Position numbers and translations under genes: made by a program
Notes under the pieces: model-generated
Database searches by the model: none
Seen by the model: the letters and a program-made list of their open reading frames with translations, nothing else
What the model was told of the DNA's origin: nothing
DNA from: Dermatophagoides farinae
Taxonomy: Eukaryota; Arthropoda; Arachnida; Sarcoptiformes; Pyroglyphidae
NCBI RefSeq assembly: GCF_024713945.1
Contig: NC_134680.1
Span: 3,496,001 to 3,560,000, forward strand
DNA length: 64,000 nt
Reading direction: 5' to 3'
In this document: in pieces, positions 25,521 through 40,663 of the stretch
Numbering within the stretch: position 1 is the first letter of the stretch
How the letters are laid out: each line of letters begins with the position of its first letter

Positions 25521-28500
25521 GTATGAAAAAATTTCCATTTTTCTTTCGTTTGTAATGATGATCATTGAATTGGATCATCAATCGTTCATTATTGATCATC
25601 ATCGATATCAGTGAAGCAATGAAATGTCATATTTTTTTCACCACAGAAATAAAAGTCGATTACAGATAAATAATAGGCGACAGTTTTTGTCCATTTTATT
25701 CTATAAATACAAGGGTCACTGTCAGCCTGTGTGTGCGTGTGTGTGTGTGTGTGTTTGATTTTTATGACCTTTCAGAAGAAAATTACAAAAAAAATAATGA
25801 ACATATCATAAACAATTTAGTGAGAAAAATTTGTGACAAGAAAAAGCAAAAATATTTTGTATCGATACAAATATATCTTAATTTGATTGAAACATTACAC
25901 ATTACACAAACAGGAGAAAGAGAGAGAGAGAGAGAGTTAGTCAGGTAAAATAGTTATGTGACAATTTTGGACAATGTTAAACTGAAATTAACAAACAAAC
26001 CGAAAAACCAGTTCTATGATCATAGCCAGGTAACTTATGTCTATGTTGTGTGTGTATGAAAGACAAAATTTGCTCCAGATTTTTTTGTGTTTGTTTCAAC
26101 CAAAAAAAAAAAAAAAAAATCCCTTGAAGCTATGTGCATAGTTGTACCAGACGCCCACACACACACACACACACCTATTTTACTTGAAGTAAAAAAAAAA
26201 AATTTTTGTTTTTCGTCTAATTGACTCATGCTAAATCAAACAAGAAAAAAAAATGTTTATGTTGTAGAAATGAAATGTGAATACGTGAAATCAGACAACG
26301 ATTAACGATTAACGGTTAACGATCAAAAAAACAAAAAAACAATGGTGAGATTGATAATCACTTATCATTTGTTATGATTATCGAACGTGTCATCATTGTG
26401 TAAATGGCTAATAATCAAGCATTGTGTAAACACACACACACACGCACATACACAACAACAAACCGAATGGATTCGATAAAAAAAGGTAAATAATAATTCA
26501 ATAAATAAGCCAAAAAAAGGAAATGAATGTAAATATATTTTTTATCGGTTAAATCATTTTAATGTCAAGTTGAAAAGGAAATGTCTGATAAACGAATGAT
26601 TACATCATGATGATGACAAAATCGATAATAAAAAAATAAACGGAAATTAACTTTATTTGTGTGAATGGTTTACTTTTGTTTTATCATAACATTTTTTTTT
26701 TTTTTTTTTTGGTTTGTTTGAGCAGATGTTCCCAAAATGTTTAGGACTGTTATTTCAGCTTGTTCAAATCAAGTTAGTCATTATCATCATGTTAACTATT
26801 CGACAGAATCGATTACCGTTTTTTTAAGTTGTTTTTTTGTTGTTGAAAATTTATTATCCGGATTTGCACGTGCGTTTATATCTGTCTGTGTGTGTGTGTG
26901 TGTGTGTATGGCCACCCATAATGTTGGATTAGTGATAAAGATCAATGGTCATTGGACAAATTGCTTATTTGTATTTTTTTCTTCTTTGTTCAAATTTGAT
27001 TATAAATTTACTTCTAATAACAATGGTAGGGACAGCTTTTAGAGATAAAAATCCTAATTTTAAATGATCAAAACGACAACAACAAACAAACAAATGACAC
27101 ATAAATTATTGTAATTATAAATTACAAACGTGTACCACGTGCTTTTAGTGTTTTAGTCATTTTTAAATTTTGATTATTTCAAAGAAATTTGTTTTCGTTT
27201 TCGTTTTTTATTTTGGTGAAAAAAACTTTCAAAAACAAATTTTTTTTTTGTAATATGATAACGACAACCAAAATCGAGCAAAAGAAAATTTCTTCGAAAT
27301 GAAAAAAAAACGTAAAACAAAACAAAAAACAAACAAACAGACAAAAAAAATGACCAGAGAAAAAATCAAACACACACACACACAATAATGGTATGGCTGG
27401 GTACATTCTTCTTGTGAAAAGAAATTCAGAACTTTTTTTTCATGTAAAGAAATCAGAATCAAAAAAAAAAAAAAAAAAAAAAATTCAATCACAGCATGAG
27501 ATTTTCTCACTGTAATTGAATGAACGAAAAAAAAGAAAAAAAACTCATCATTATCATCAGAATCTCAATCTGATTTGTAAAGAAAAAAAAATTTGAGAAC
27601 GCACCTTTTTCTATTGAGGAACTATTGTTGACCACCACCTTGAATGTGTATTTTTTTCAAAATATTTATCCACCAATCAATGGCATCATTTTTTAAAAGT
27701 TTTTTCCCCCCCACAGTTTTCATCACCACCATTAATTCAATTCAATTTCATCATCATCATATATACATTGTATTGAACGGTCGTATTTTTTTCATCAAAA
27801 TCAAATAAAAAAAACCGGCAAAATCAATAAAAAAAACTTGTGCAATAACCACCACCACCACCACCACCAGAACAAAGCAATTAATTTTCATTTTTTATTG
27901 TTAAATTTTCAACATTTTTTTTCTGCCGGTGTTCAATTCATGAATTTCGTTTGTGTGTATGTGTGTGTGTGTGTATGAGCCGGTAATAATCTGTCAAATT
28001 GAATTGAAATTGGATTTTTTTTTTGAGGAAAACACCTTGAATTTAGTGTGTGTGCATGTGTGATGTTGAATTGTGTGAATGAAGAATTCATTTATTTATT
28101 TATTTTTTAGTGGCAAATTTTATGTTCATCAAGATTTAAGATATCAAAAGTGAAATTCAAAAAAAAAATAAATAAAATGAAATAAAATTTGTTTTGTTTC
28201 TGTGTATTGTGTGTTGACAATTTAATGATGAGAATTTTTTTTAATTCTCTCATTCTCACTGTGTGTGGCCAATTTCGTTGGAAACAAAAAAAAATGAAAA
28301 AGGGCAAATTCCTATACAAAACAAAAACGGTACCTTGCCATTTGCTCAAACACAAACATTCCATAGGAATTAAAAATTGGGTCGGGTATTTGCAAATGGG
28401 CGTGTGTGTGTGTGTTTTAGAAAGAGAAAAATTCAATGAATTTTATCATCAATTGATTTGATTGACACATTTTATGATTATCATCATCATTCATTCATTC

Positions 28501-29312
28501 ATTCATTAATGATGTTAAACACCCAATCATCACACATTTAATGTTTCATCAAATGTGTCTTGTTTCAGCCTTGTAGTGTATGTATGTAATATTTACGATG
28601 TGATCAACAATAATGATCATCCTAATGACAAAAAAAAATATGAATAAATTAAATTTCAATTAGATTGGAAATAAAATCAAAAATACAAAAAAAAAGATAA
28701 AAAATAAAATAAATTGTAATTGCTCGAAGCTACACATTTATTTATTTATTTATTTACATTTGATTGATTAATAGATTGATTAATGTATGATCAATGATAA
28801 TTCAAAATGATGGTCAACACAAGTGTGGGTGGTTGTATAATTTAAAGCGCAATGAAAAAAAAAAAAAAAAATTTTATTGAAAATATTTTCAAAACTGAAA
28901 TGATTTGATTTGATTTTTTTTATTGAAAATATTTTGAAATTTATATATTTTCTTTAAAGTTTTATCTATATTCACTTTATATCAAAAAAGAAAAGTTTGA
29001 AAAAAATAAATGCATAGGATTCTGTTTTTTTCATTCATTCATTGATCCATTCATTCATTATATGGAATTTATAGAACTAATTAATCATAAATGTGTCATA
29101 TTAATACAAGGTGTGTGTGTGTATGAATCGTGTATGGTCCGCTTCCACTGATAATTATCATTAGAAAAAGCATGTGTTTTCTATTTGTTTATATAATCAT
29201 CATCATTATTTATTTAAAGAAAGAATATTAATTATGAATTTTTCTTCTTCTTCCTCTTTTTGTTTGTTTCGCAAGAATCATTTTTTAGCGATGTAAGCTA
29301 ACCATATTGCAT

Positions 29313-29354
29313 TGGTGGTGGTGGTGATGATGATGATGATGATGATGATGATGG
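29313..29354. repeat. (GGT)n(GAT)n compound microsatellite
   Basis: About five GGT units run directly into about nine GAT units. It resembles the codon repeats seen inside the FGF gene, but no open frame with family resemblance surrounds it. Confidence 0.85.
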
Positions 29355-30438
29355 TAACCTAACAATTTATAAGTCCCGGCAGCAAATTTTCATGACATTT
29401 ATGATGATCGATCGTTTGTTTGTTTGTTCGTTTGTTCATTATTATCATCAATATAAACACGTGAAATAAAATATGTATTTTATTTTATATATACAATGCC
29501 ACCCACCTTTGTTCCAGTAGAAACACAAAAAAAAACAATATAGTAAAATTTTAATAATTTTTTGACCTTTGGGTGGCCCTTGAAATGTGATGATAATAAT
29601 ACATATAGAAAAAAAAGAAACCATTCAAATGTGCCACACACATGTTTGTTTTATAGTTGTAGATAAATAATAATTACAATTTTAAAGAAATTTATTATTA
29701 TTTGATTTTTATCAATCGATCGGTTATTTTCATTTTTTTTCAACTAAATCCCACTCATCTAAAACTAACAAATCACATCATCATCATCATCATTGATTTG
29801 GCCACTCCTCGTGAACCACAAATAATAGAAAAAAATGAAAAAAAAGAGTGAATAAACGTGATAAGAGATCATATAGCATCTTTTAAATTTATTTGTTCAT
29901 CATCATTATCTAACCATCGATTATCATTACCATCATCATCATCATCATTATTATTATATTCATAACGAACAAGAAACAAGAAAAATTAAACAAACATTGA
30001 GTTTATTTTTTCACGAACTTTAAATCATCATCCGGTTTCTCTTTCTCTTTTCATTGGTTATCATCATCAACAATTTTACATTCAAATGTTTTTAAGAATT
30101 TCAGGCATCATTTTATAAAAAAAAACTTTTCTCTTTCCTTTCACACACATTCACATTCACACAAACACCGTATATGTCGTATTATTGTATGTGTGTTTTT
30201 ACCTGAACAAAATATTTTAACTTCGTTAATCTTGAAATTATAAAACAGAATCATCATCATCATCTTTATTCGTGATCATTTTTTTTCTGAGATTAATGTG
30301 AAATTTTCCAAAGTCAAGGAATTTATATTGTTCACATAATATAAAAAATTTATTTTTTATCTGACGAATAAGTAAAAAAAAAAATTCATAATTTTTTTTT
30401 TCCTGCGCTCATACGTATCATTATAATGACTAGGTCTC

Positions 30439-30594
30439 ATGATGATGATGATGATGGATACGCCATATCATGCGATTCGATGTGAATGTGCCTACAAAAC
30501 GGGGGGTGGTGGTGGTGATCGTTGTGGTTGTAGTGGTGATGGACAACAACAGCAACATAAGGGGGTTGGTATCCAATGGCTAGACACAAAATGA
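30439..30594 (+). other. small ORF, 51 codons, unidentified
   Basis: Opens with a run of six ATG codons and ends at a TGA. The product is Cys- and Gly-rich (CECAYKT, then Gly5, DRCGCSGDGQ) and ends GIQWLDTK. Its GC content is far above the flanks and it is not a pure repeat. No homologue is recognised and no splice sites clearly bound it. It could be an exon, a decayed gene or chance. Confidence 0.15.
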
Positions 30595-32047
30595 AACACC
30601 TCAAAATTTTTTTTGTTAACCACTGTAAACCACCCAAAAAAAATAAAGATGGATGTATATTTTGGGTGCACTGTTGTTGTTGCCATTTGTATAATATAAT
30701 TAACCCCGGTCAAAGGTGAAATGTCTTCCTTCTTTTCATTTTTTGTGTTGTTTATTTGTTTTTTTTTTTCATAATAATTTTTGTTCCAAGGTTCCTTTTT
30801 GGATTGTTGTTTATCATATGTGTCAGTGGTGTAATAAATAATTCTTCTGTAGAAAGTTTATTTATTTATTTTTTTTGTTTGTTTGTTTAATATATTTATG
30901 TTGTTGTTGTTGTTGTTGTTTTAACATGACAAGATCTAATTAGTTTATCCACACACACACACACACAAATACCGCCGACGCTGCCGCCTACCCAGACAAT
31001 TTTTTCAAACAAAAAAAAAAAATGAAATGAAATGAAAGTCTGAGGTCTAAGGAAACAAATTCTTTTTTGAATGAAAATATACTGTGAGACATAAGAAAGA
31101 TTGATGAATGAAGTGAAATGGATGGATAAAACATTTGAATACAGTGTGTGTGTGTGTGTGCGAGCATTTACGAATGGACTACATCATTTTTGTTTTTTGT
31201 TTTTTTTTGTTAAACAAGAAAATCCAACTCATTAATTCATTTTTGAAAAAAACAAATCTAAATTGTTAGCTACAAAAAAATGATTGTCACATCAATTTGA
31301 TTGAAATATTACATTTCCAATGAAATCAATGAGATTTAATGATATATATCATAGTGATGATGATGATAGTTAGTACTGACTGGCACACAAACACACATGG
31401 CACAGCTTAGATTTGATTTGATTTTGTCATCATCATCACCAAATTCGAATACGAATCTTTTTTTTTTTGGTTGTCAATGCAAGTTATAAAAAAAAGAAAT
31501 AGAAATTCATTACAAATGAATGGATGGATGGATGAATGGATGGAAACATTAGTGTTGACATGCTGCTGCTGGTACCGAAATTCAGAAATTGAATCAACCC
31601 ATCGATTTATTAGTTTGCATAGAAGCAATATATGGCTTTTGTTGTTGTTGTTTGGAAATTTTTTTTCCCCATCACTACATTGAAAAAAATCCTAGCGGGA
31701 AAAAAGTGCAAACTTTGTACAGCAACAGTAAGGCAGGGGATGGAAAAGTGTCCGTAAAATGCGTGGCTTACATAGACTTTTTTCCCCATTTTTTTCGGGG
31801 TACATAATAGATTTTGATAATAAATAACAAAATCGAAAAAAATGACTTATGATCCATGTTTTTTTTCCAACTATAGTTAACTAACTAACCTACTTAACAT
31901 CATATAACCCTTTTTTTTCATTCAATTCAATTCACTGCGATTCGATTTAAAAGCCGATTTTTTCAAATCGATAATTTATTGCCTAAAAATCAATTTCAAA
32001 TTCATTGACAAATTCAATTGGTTCCGCGTAAGAGGCAAGTCAACCAT

Positions 32048-32073
32048 ACAAACAAACAAACAAACAAACAAAC
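32048..32073. repeat. (ACAA)n microsatellite
   Basis: About six tandem tetranucleotide units. Confidence 0.85.
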
Positions 32074-32953
32074 TTGAAAAATATATATAGTGTTTCAAAA
32101 AAAAAATAATACTCGAAACTTGAATGAAAAATATGAATCAATATTTCATTCAAAAAAAAAAAAAAAAAAAATAATTCATAAAAATACGGATCAAACAAGT
32201 TGTTGTCACCAAAATGTACAATTTTCAAAATTTTCATCAACAAAAGAAAATAAAAATATCTTTTTCAATGCAACAAAAAGAAAAAATCCGAGTCAGAATA
32301 AAATTTATTTCCATCACACATTGAAAAGAAAAGAAAACCCAGATGAACAATGAAAATGGAATTTGTTGAAAAGAATCATGAGTTTCTTCTTCTTCTTTTT
32401 CTTCTATTTTTTCAATTTTTGGAAAACAAAAAACCAGAAAATAAACAATTCAACAGTTTTGGTTCTCAATATTTATGATCACTTATTTTTCTCAAACTTT
32501 TTTCAACTAACAATGATAAAAATGATTGAATAAATGGAAAATAAAAAAAAAAATTTCAATCCATAAATTTATAAATAGACAATGATAACGATGATTAGAA
32601 CAACAACAACAACAAAAGACACCGATGTGTGTGTGTGTGTGATACCAGGTGACACGAGCTATGTATGTGTGTAAATTAGCCATGGTTGATCCATGAAGAA
32701 GAGAGAAAATAAAAATGAAAAAAAAAATAATAATGAAACCGGTGTGTTTGCAAGTGAAAACCGTTTTTCTTTTGTTCAATTTTTTTTTACTTTTAATGAA
32801 TAACAAAAAAAAAAATTCTCAACACCTTAATTCTCATGAATTATTGTGCTTTGTTGTTGTTGTTGTTGTTGATAGTGAATATTGTGGGGCTTGTTCGTTC
32901 GTTCGTTTGATCGATTTAATTTATTGATGTAAATCAGATTTATTTATTTATTG

Positions 32954-32959
<6 letters not shown>

Positions 32960-32992
<33 letters not shown>
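32960..32992. repeat. (CA)n microsatellite
   Basis: 33-nt dinucleotide run. Confidence 0.9.
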
Positions 32993-32995
<3 letters not shown>

Positions 32996-33583
32996 TACAC
33001 TTATGAAACAAATGAAAATGGCTCATAAATGTCAACCATGAATGTCATTCATTCACAACGGCAAACGAGAATTCCATTTTAATGATGATGAGAGTAAGAG
33101 AGAAAAAAAATCAGGTTAATTATGAAATAGTTTTTTTTGAAGAAGAAGAAATTTTGCTGAAAAAAAACAAACAAAAATCAACAAATGGTTGGTCAATTTG
33201 TTTTTTTTTTTTTTTTGGATACAAATTTTTTCTCTAAAAAAAGACATTATTTTTCACCATTAAATATCATCATAATAATGATGTTTGATATGTGTTTACC
33301 ACGAGCAAAAAAAAAAACAATAAAAATAAGCGGAAATCGTACACATACACAAACACACCGGTCGATTATCGAAAGTAAAAAAAAAGAAAATTGAACATTA
33401 ACATTGGAAAAATCAACAGGTACTACAGTACTAATGATGATGATTGAGAATGAAAAATGTAATTGAATCGAAAAGCAACAACAACAACAACAACAAAAAC
33501 GACAAGAAAATCAATTTGTTCAATCAATATTTTTGTTTGCATTTTATTTCTTTGATTGATAATAATATGTTTCAATCTCAATG

Positions 33584-33609
33584 ATCATCATCATCATCAT
33601 CATCATCAT
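33584..33609. repeat. (ATC)n microsatellite
   Basis: About eight tandem trinucleotide units; the commonest trinucleotide class in this window. Confidence 0.85.
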
Positions 33610-35487
33610 TATGGTATTTTGCTGTTGATTGTATCAAATCTTTCTTATGAATAAAATGTGTCTGTGTCCTATGTTTTTTTTTCATGAAAATGATGAAATT
33701 TTTTTTTCTTTCTCTCTGTCTCTCTAGCTCTCTCTCTCTCACTCTCTTTTGCCACACAGACACACGTAGACATATAAACACTTAATATACTACTCACCTG
33801 GAATAGTCAAATGCCCATTATCAACTAACCAAAGTGAATGAAAATTTCAAATGAAAAATAAAAACTTTTAACATTTATAAAGAAAAAAAAGCAATAAAAT
33901 AAAACCACAAAAAACCACACACATAGTGTTGTTGTCGATTTTTTTTCCTTCAAAAAAAATGATCCATTGGATGATCGTTTTTTATGCGTATTTGTGTGGA
34001 TTGTCAGATAGTTAAGTGGCATATGGTTTGGCAAATCCATAATGTTCAGATGTTTTGTTTTTTTTTCTTGTTCACTATCTATTTGCCAATCTTGAAATTC
34101 ATCAAAAATCTAAAATCACCTAAAATTCATTCATTCATTCTCATTATTCGATAATGATGGTCAATAATCATGAAATATGAATTTTTTCTGTTTTTTTTGT
34201 TTTCAATTATCTCATTATTTTATTTCGCCGGTAAATAAGTGATTTTTGTTTATGTTTTTGATATCAAATTGAATTCACTGAATCGGATGTATGTGTCTGT
34301 GTGTGTGAGTTGTGCACGATTTTATCATTTCTTCATAAGAATTGGTCAAACATTTTAACTACCCTTGAGTGTTTGAGTTTGAGATTGACCTTTCCCATAT
34401 AAGAAGGTCAGAATATTATTATTATTTTTCTGGTTCGGTTTTTTTTACACGAGAAAAATAAAAAATAAAACTCGCGCGCGCAATCATTCGTTAATGGATC
34501 AATCAATCATCATAATAATTTAAAATGAATCAAGATTTTTTTTTATGGCTAATAAAAGTCATAATAATCATAGAAATTAGCAACGACAACAACAACAACA
34601 ACAACATTTGAAAATATTGAAATATGATTGAATTTAATTTTTTTTCCTCAATCACTCGTTTTGAATGACATATAAAGGCCCGGTGGTACGTTTTTTTTTT
34701 TTTTTTGGTTCATCATCATCCATAAAAAGGGCGAAAGGTTAAACAATTGTGGCCAACAACACCCACAATAACAACATTAATCAATGATGGAAAATTGATT
34801 GAAAAATACCAAAAAAAAAAATTATTCAATTTTTTTGCGTGCCAGATTCTGAGCCATATGGATGGATGGGTGGATGGATGGATGTTATTAAGAAAAATCA
34901 ATTTTATTTTCAATAATAATGATTATGTTGGACAAATTCTAATATATAAAAAAAAAGATGAATGAATGAATAAAAATTGAATGTACAAGGTCAAAATAAA
35001 TGTGTCAAAACATCATCATCATTATTATTCTGATTATGATGATGATAAAAAATCGTGCTAAAGGTCAAACAGATGATGGGTGATTGAGAGTTGATGATGA
35101 TCATGACATCATCACATATACAAACACATCATCATCATGCATTGATTTTCAAGATTTTTTTTTTTTTGGTTTTGGTTTCTTCAGAATTTCAAAACGCATG
35201 TGTTTCATCATCATTTTGTAGAAAATGATTTTTTCAGTGTGGAATGTGTGTGTCTGTGTTAACATTAACATCGATTCAATATTCAATCGATTCGAATGAA
35301 TGAATAATAATAGATAAAATAATGATGAATAAAATTTTCATTAGCCAAACAAAAACAATAAATGGCATTGAAAAACCTGGAGAATCGATATCGATAAGAT
35401 ATTGCGTTAATTATTAAACAAATATGGAATGGAATTTTTTGCATTTTTTTTGTATTAATATTTCCTTCGATCATGTGTGTGTCAATC

Positions 35488-35515
35488 AAAAAAAAAAAAA
35501 AAAAAAAAAAAAAAA
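35488..35515. repeat. poly-A tract, 28 nt
   Basis: Longest homopolymer noted. No target-site duplication or retroelement body was seen beside it. Confidence 0.85.
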
Positions 35516-38500
35516 TTAACAAAAATGAAATGAAAATATTCATTGGAATTCATGATGATGACGATTCTTGGAAAATAATCATCGTCTCTCTCTCATCATC
35601 ATCATCGATTGGATTGATGGTGAAGGACGAATTTTTTTCTTTAATTTTACATTCTTCTTAAACAACAATCGAATAATTATAATCGATATGATGATGAAAC
35701 AATTGATTAATCGATAAATACACAAATGTTTGTTCGATTAGAATGACGAAAAAAAAATACGGATCAATCAATCAATCATTTGGACAATTGGGTTCGTATG
35801 ATCCCAAACACACAACAACAACAATAACAATATGATGATGGGAAAGCCATACATAACCGATACACACATAGATAGAAATCTCAAAAAAATTTGATTTAAT
35901 AATGTAATGATGTATATGCTATAAATAATAATAATAATTAAATTGACAACAAAATTTTTTTTAGATTTGAAAAATTAATCCCACCAAAAAGTGCGTGAAA
36001 ATGACAAAATGACAAAAACAAGTTCAAATTTCATTACAAATCCATTACATGCACTTGTTGAATGATGATCAAAAAAAAAAAAAAAAAAAAACAATGATGA
36101 TGATGATGATGATATTTACTCGAATACAATGGATTATAATGGCAGTAAATTGATTTTTTTCTTTTTTTTTGAGTCCACACGCAATCAAAATGTGTGTTTT
36201 TGTGTGTATCACAAAACAAATTTGAACCGGAGGTAGTTAAGCAAAAAAAAAATATAATATGGATGGATTTAATTTTATAATGCTGAAATATTAATCATCA
36301 ACGACAGGTAAAACAAAAACAAAAAAATGATTGGAATTTCTGTAATATCTCGCAATATATTTTTTTTATCTTTTTATTTTCGTATCCTGTGTTTCTGTGT
36401 GTGTTTGTGTTCGATTGATGATGAAACAGGGGGTTATCACATATTATTATTATTATTATCATCATTACAAATGACCATAGATTTTTTTTCTTTAGAATAT
36501 AGCCATAAGAACGATTAAAATTGTTGAAAAATTTAATTTTTGAATTACAATACTGATTGAATCATCAGCATTGTAATAATTCATTAATGATGTTTGGACC
36601 AAGGTCACAACAATAACGAAATTTAATTTAACACACACACACATACACACACATTTATTCGTTGATTTAATAAAAAAAAATTGACGAATAAATTGAATAG
36701 AAATCTTTTTTGAAATATAATATAAAGAAAAAAAACAAAACAAAACAAGAGAAAACAAAATTGGCCAACCAACGCTTTAAGAAAAAAAAAGAATTCGAAC
36801 ACACAACACACACACAAACATTCGAATAATTGAATGTCACATCATCATCATCACATATATAATGCTGGCCATGGATGGATCCATTCAAATACAACGAAAC
36901 TGATATTATTATTATCATCATCATCATTGAAATTGAAACCAAAATGGAATTATTTTTTTAAAAAGGGGAAGGAATAAGAAAAAGAAATTGAAATGTATGT
37001 AATTATTAGTATACATTTATTCATCCCTTTTCATCATCATCATCATCATCATCAGCAGCAGCATTTTTTTCGCAACTGTCATGTATGAAATGAATAAAAA
37101 CAAAACAAAAAAAAAACGATCCCAGATGGATAAGAATCGAGAAATTTTACCGAAATTTCCACAATTTATCATCAAAATTCTAATCAATATTGATTTATAA
37201 TGAAAAAATTGATCGAATGATCAAAGATTTTGGTCAAAATTGTTAAGAATTTGGTCAAAATTCCTGGTATTTTGTAGCAGCTGAATAATAATGGAAACGA
37301 AGAAGTAAACAAAAAAAAATTTTTTTATTTTTATTAATAAAACTTTTTCTTCTTTTCTCTTTATAATAAAAAAAATAATCCAAAATAAGGATGTGAATAA
37401 CAAAAAACAATCTTTTGCGTCGTCTTGCGGTGAATTTATTTTTTTTTCATTCATTCATTCAAAAATGTTCTATGATGTGTTTGGAGAAAAACAGTACAGA
37501 ACAGTGAAAAAAAAAATTTTTCCTCACCCTCTGATAATCTCAAATAGAATAATCATATACTACTAGCAGTGGAAAATATATTGCTAGCAGCATATAAATT
37601 CTTATGTTCATTTAATTATACCACTATCTCAAAATTGTGGTTGTTTGAAATGCACACAGATAACAATAAGAATGAGAAGCAAGATAAGAGAAAGATTGAG
37701 ATCTTCAGGAGGAGGCAGAAACCACTCCGCCTACCACAGACACAGACACAGACATACACACACACACACGCACTTATACAGCTTGTATAAGTATATATCA
37801 AATAGCAAACTATTCTATTCTACATACATAAAGAAGCATTTTCATGCAAGAGGCGCGCGCGTTTGTCAAAAAAAGATAAAAACTTTTTTTTTGTTGTTTT
37901 ATTTTTTAATATATTTCATTTCATTCAAAGTTAGTCAATCAGTCGGTCAATTAGATCAAGTGTCTCGATAGTCATTTTTTTGTTTTGTTTTAATAATCGA
38001 TAAATGTTTCAAAGATCAAATTGGATCAATCCAAAATAATCCATACAAGTATATCAAGTGAATAAAACAAATTACATTGTCTTTTGTTTTCGATCGATCC
38101 ATATACATCAAATATATAAAGAAGCCATACATGTATTTGTTTGTCTGTTTTTTAAAATTGAATTAGTGCAAAATTTGGTGATTGATTGAATTATCGATTA
38201 TTATATTATCATCGAGCTCATATTACCCAAACGAACTTTCTTTTGTTTTTTTCATTTCATTCAAATTTTCAATCGATGTATCATCATCATCATCATAATA
38301 ATCAAATAAACAAAAGGTTGTTAACAACATCGACAACAAGGAAGAGCTTGCCTCTCTAATGATATCATTCAATGACGAATCACAAAATATTGAAAATCAA
38401 TGTCAATTTGTTGATTCATCTTCGATAATCAAATTATTCAATCAACATTCCATTCATTAATACAGGTTTTTGTTTGTTTGTTTTGATTGTTGATTTCTGG

Positions 38501-39324
38501 TATTTCGGTGTTTAGCGAATTTTATCATCATCATAATCATCATACAACAAATGATGACCATTCATCGAAATGTGAATCATCATCATCATCATCATTATTA
38601 TTATTATTTTTATTGCCAATTGATCTCATCATCATGAATTTTTCAACATTGAACAACAACCACAATAATGATAATGATGATAATAATAAAATCACTAAAT
38701 ACAATCGATGATGAAATTTAATAATTCGAATGTTTCGGATTATACGTCATTTGTGTACGGTAAATTTTTTAAATTATTTTTTGTTTCTAATATAATGATG
38801 AAACTACACAGTATCATGTTTTTTTTAATCTTTGTGTGTGTTCGATTGTGAATGCTTACCAACAACAAGTCAAGTTTAAATTGAGAATGAAATCGATTGT
38901 TAAAATAAATCGAACGAATCAATGCTCGATCAATCGAGAACATAGTAATCATCATCAACAATTATAATAAATAAACAGATCAACAAACTTTAATCATTCA
39001 TATTATACACATATAACCAACAAGACAAATGAAAGCAAAAAAAAAATAAAATAAAATAATCCGACATTTCGGAAGCTTATTCATCATTAAACAAATATAA
39101 ATAAATCATATCAGAAAGAAAAGTCGCCACAAGCAATCAATCAATCAAAAAAAAAAAAATTGAAAAAATATCATCTGACATCATCTGAACGCAAAATAAT
39201 TTTTTTTTGTTGTTGTGTGTAAGTGTGTGATCATTGGCCCATTCAATCACAATCGATTATTGAAAAATTTCATTGATCCATATAATAAATTGTGTTTGTA
39301 TATGTTTGTCGATGAATTGTCAAT

Positions 39325-39327
<3 letters not shown>

Positions 39328-39362
<35 letters not shown>
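39328..39362. repeat. (AG)n microsatellite
   Basis: 35-nt uninterrupted dinucleotide run. Confidence 0.9.
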
Positions 39363-39364
<2 letters not shown>

Positions 39365-40663
39365 AGTGAAAAAATTTTTTTTCTTTCCTTTAATTTCAAA
39401 TTGGTATATCGTATCTGATTTTTTTTTCATTGATTGATTGATTAATAATTTGTTTTGATTTGCGATGATGATGATGATGATGATAATGATGATCAACCAC
39501 GACGACATCGATTAATGAATTGTATATTTGTGGAAAGATTATTGAAGAGAGAGAGAAAGAAAAAAAACGTACTAAAAACAAATGATATCATCGTCGTCAT
39601 CATCATCATCATCATCATCATCATAGCATTAAACATCATAAAGTTTTCGTCAAATAAATTCCAAATTATATTTTTTTTATTCATTTTTCATATTCAGGAT
39701 TAATTATATATATCAATATCTCATTATTATATGGCCAAATCAATTCAATTATCATCGATCAATCATTCAATTTTTTTTTGGAATCACAGCATCAATAATA
39801 ATCAATATTGATTTGATTTTATTTCCGATTTCCGAGCAACAAGTACAGCAAGAAGAAGCGAAAGAAAAGAAAAATATTTTTCCATTGAAATGATATAATC
39901 TCTATATTTTTCTGTATAATCAAATCTAAAAGTTTGAAAAAAGTAAAGAAGCGAAAATCAAAAAATTATATTTCGATCCATAATTTGAAATTCAACTCGG
40001 TTTCTTATATTCATCAGAGAAATAAGAATTTTTTTCCCGGTATTTCGAACGAAATAAAAACCTGGTGTGAACAATAAATACCCGAATTGCGGATAACAAA
40101 AAAATAACAAAAACCGATAAACAACCATCAACAAAACAAAAACAGCAACGAAGACGAGGAAAAATAAAAAGTCCGTATCAATGAATCTCGTTCGGTGGCA
40201 CATGACACATGTTAATTAACAGGTAGGTGGTGATGGTTTCATTTGCATTTTTTTTTTGCTATTCTGATTCATTCAGCTGATGACCCCCATCCATTCTATT
40301 ACTTGCTTGTTTTTTATCGAATATTTCATGAGGAGGATTTCTATTTCTTCATGTTTGACATTTTTATTATATCGATTTGATTTCTTTCTTTATACGCGTT
40401 TAGATTTGAGGTACGAAATATTTTTTATTTTCGTGATAATTTTTTTTTTCTTTTTGGATTTGATTTTCACCATTTGTTCGTTGAAGTAGTCGTCTTCGTT
40501 ATTTTTTTTTACCAATAGGTAGTGTTTATTTTTCAAATGACTTAACTTAATAGCAACAACAACGAGTATGATATACTTATATACAGACACATTGATAATA
40601 TCAAATTATATATGGCCATATAACGAACTTTGATCGTCTCAAGTTCTTTAATAATAATAAAAT

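Noticed and set aside
26737-27042. 101-codon ATG ORF (MFRTVISACSNQ...)
   Set aside because: Includes a (TG)n run and Phe-rich filler with no family similarity; AT-rich DNA gives such frames by chance.
31710-31722. Sequence resembling a recombination-cloning att core (ACTTTGTAC)
   Set aside because: Too short to be meaningful; no vector sequence around it.
34473-34481. CGCGCGCGC run, with a similar one at 37853-37861
   Set aside because: Unusual in AT-rich DNA and potentially Z-forming, but only 9 nt and without associated features.
35488-35515. Poly-A tract as a possible SINE or LINE tail
   Set aside because: No body, internal promoter boxes or target-site duplication found next to it.
37645-37971. 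108-codon ORF with His-Thr repeats
   Set aside because: Starts at TTG and is driven by a (CA)n tract.
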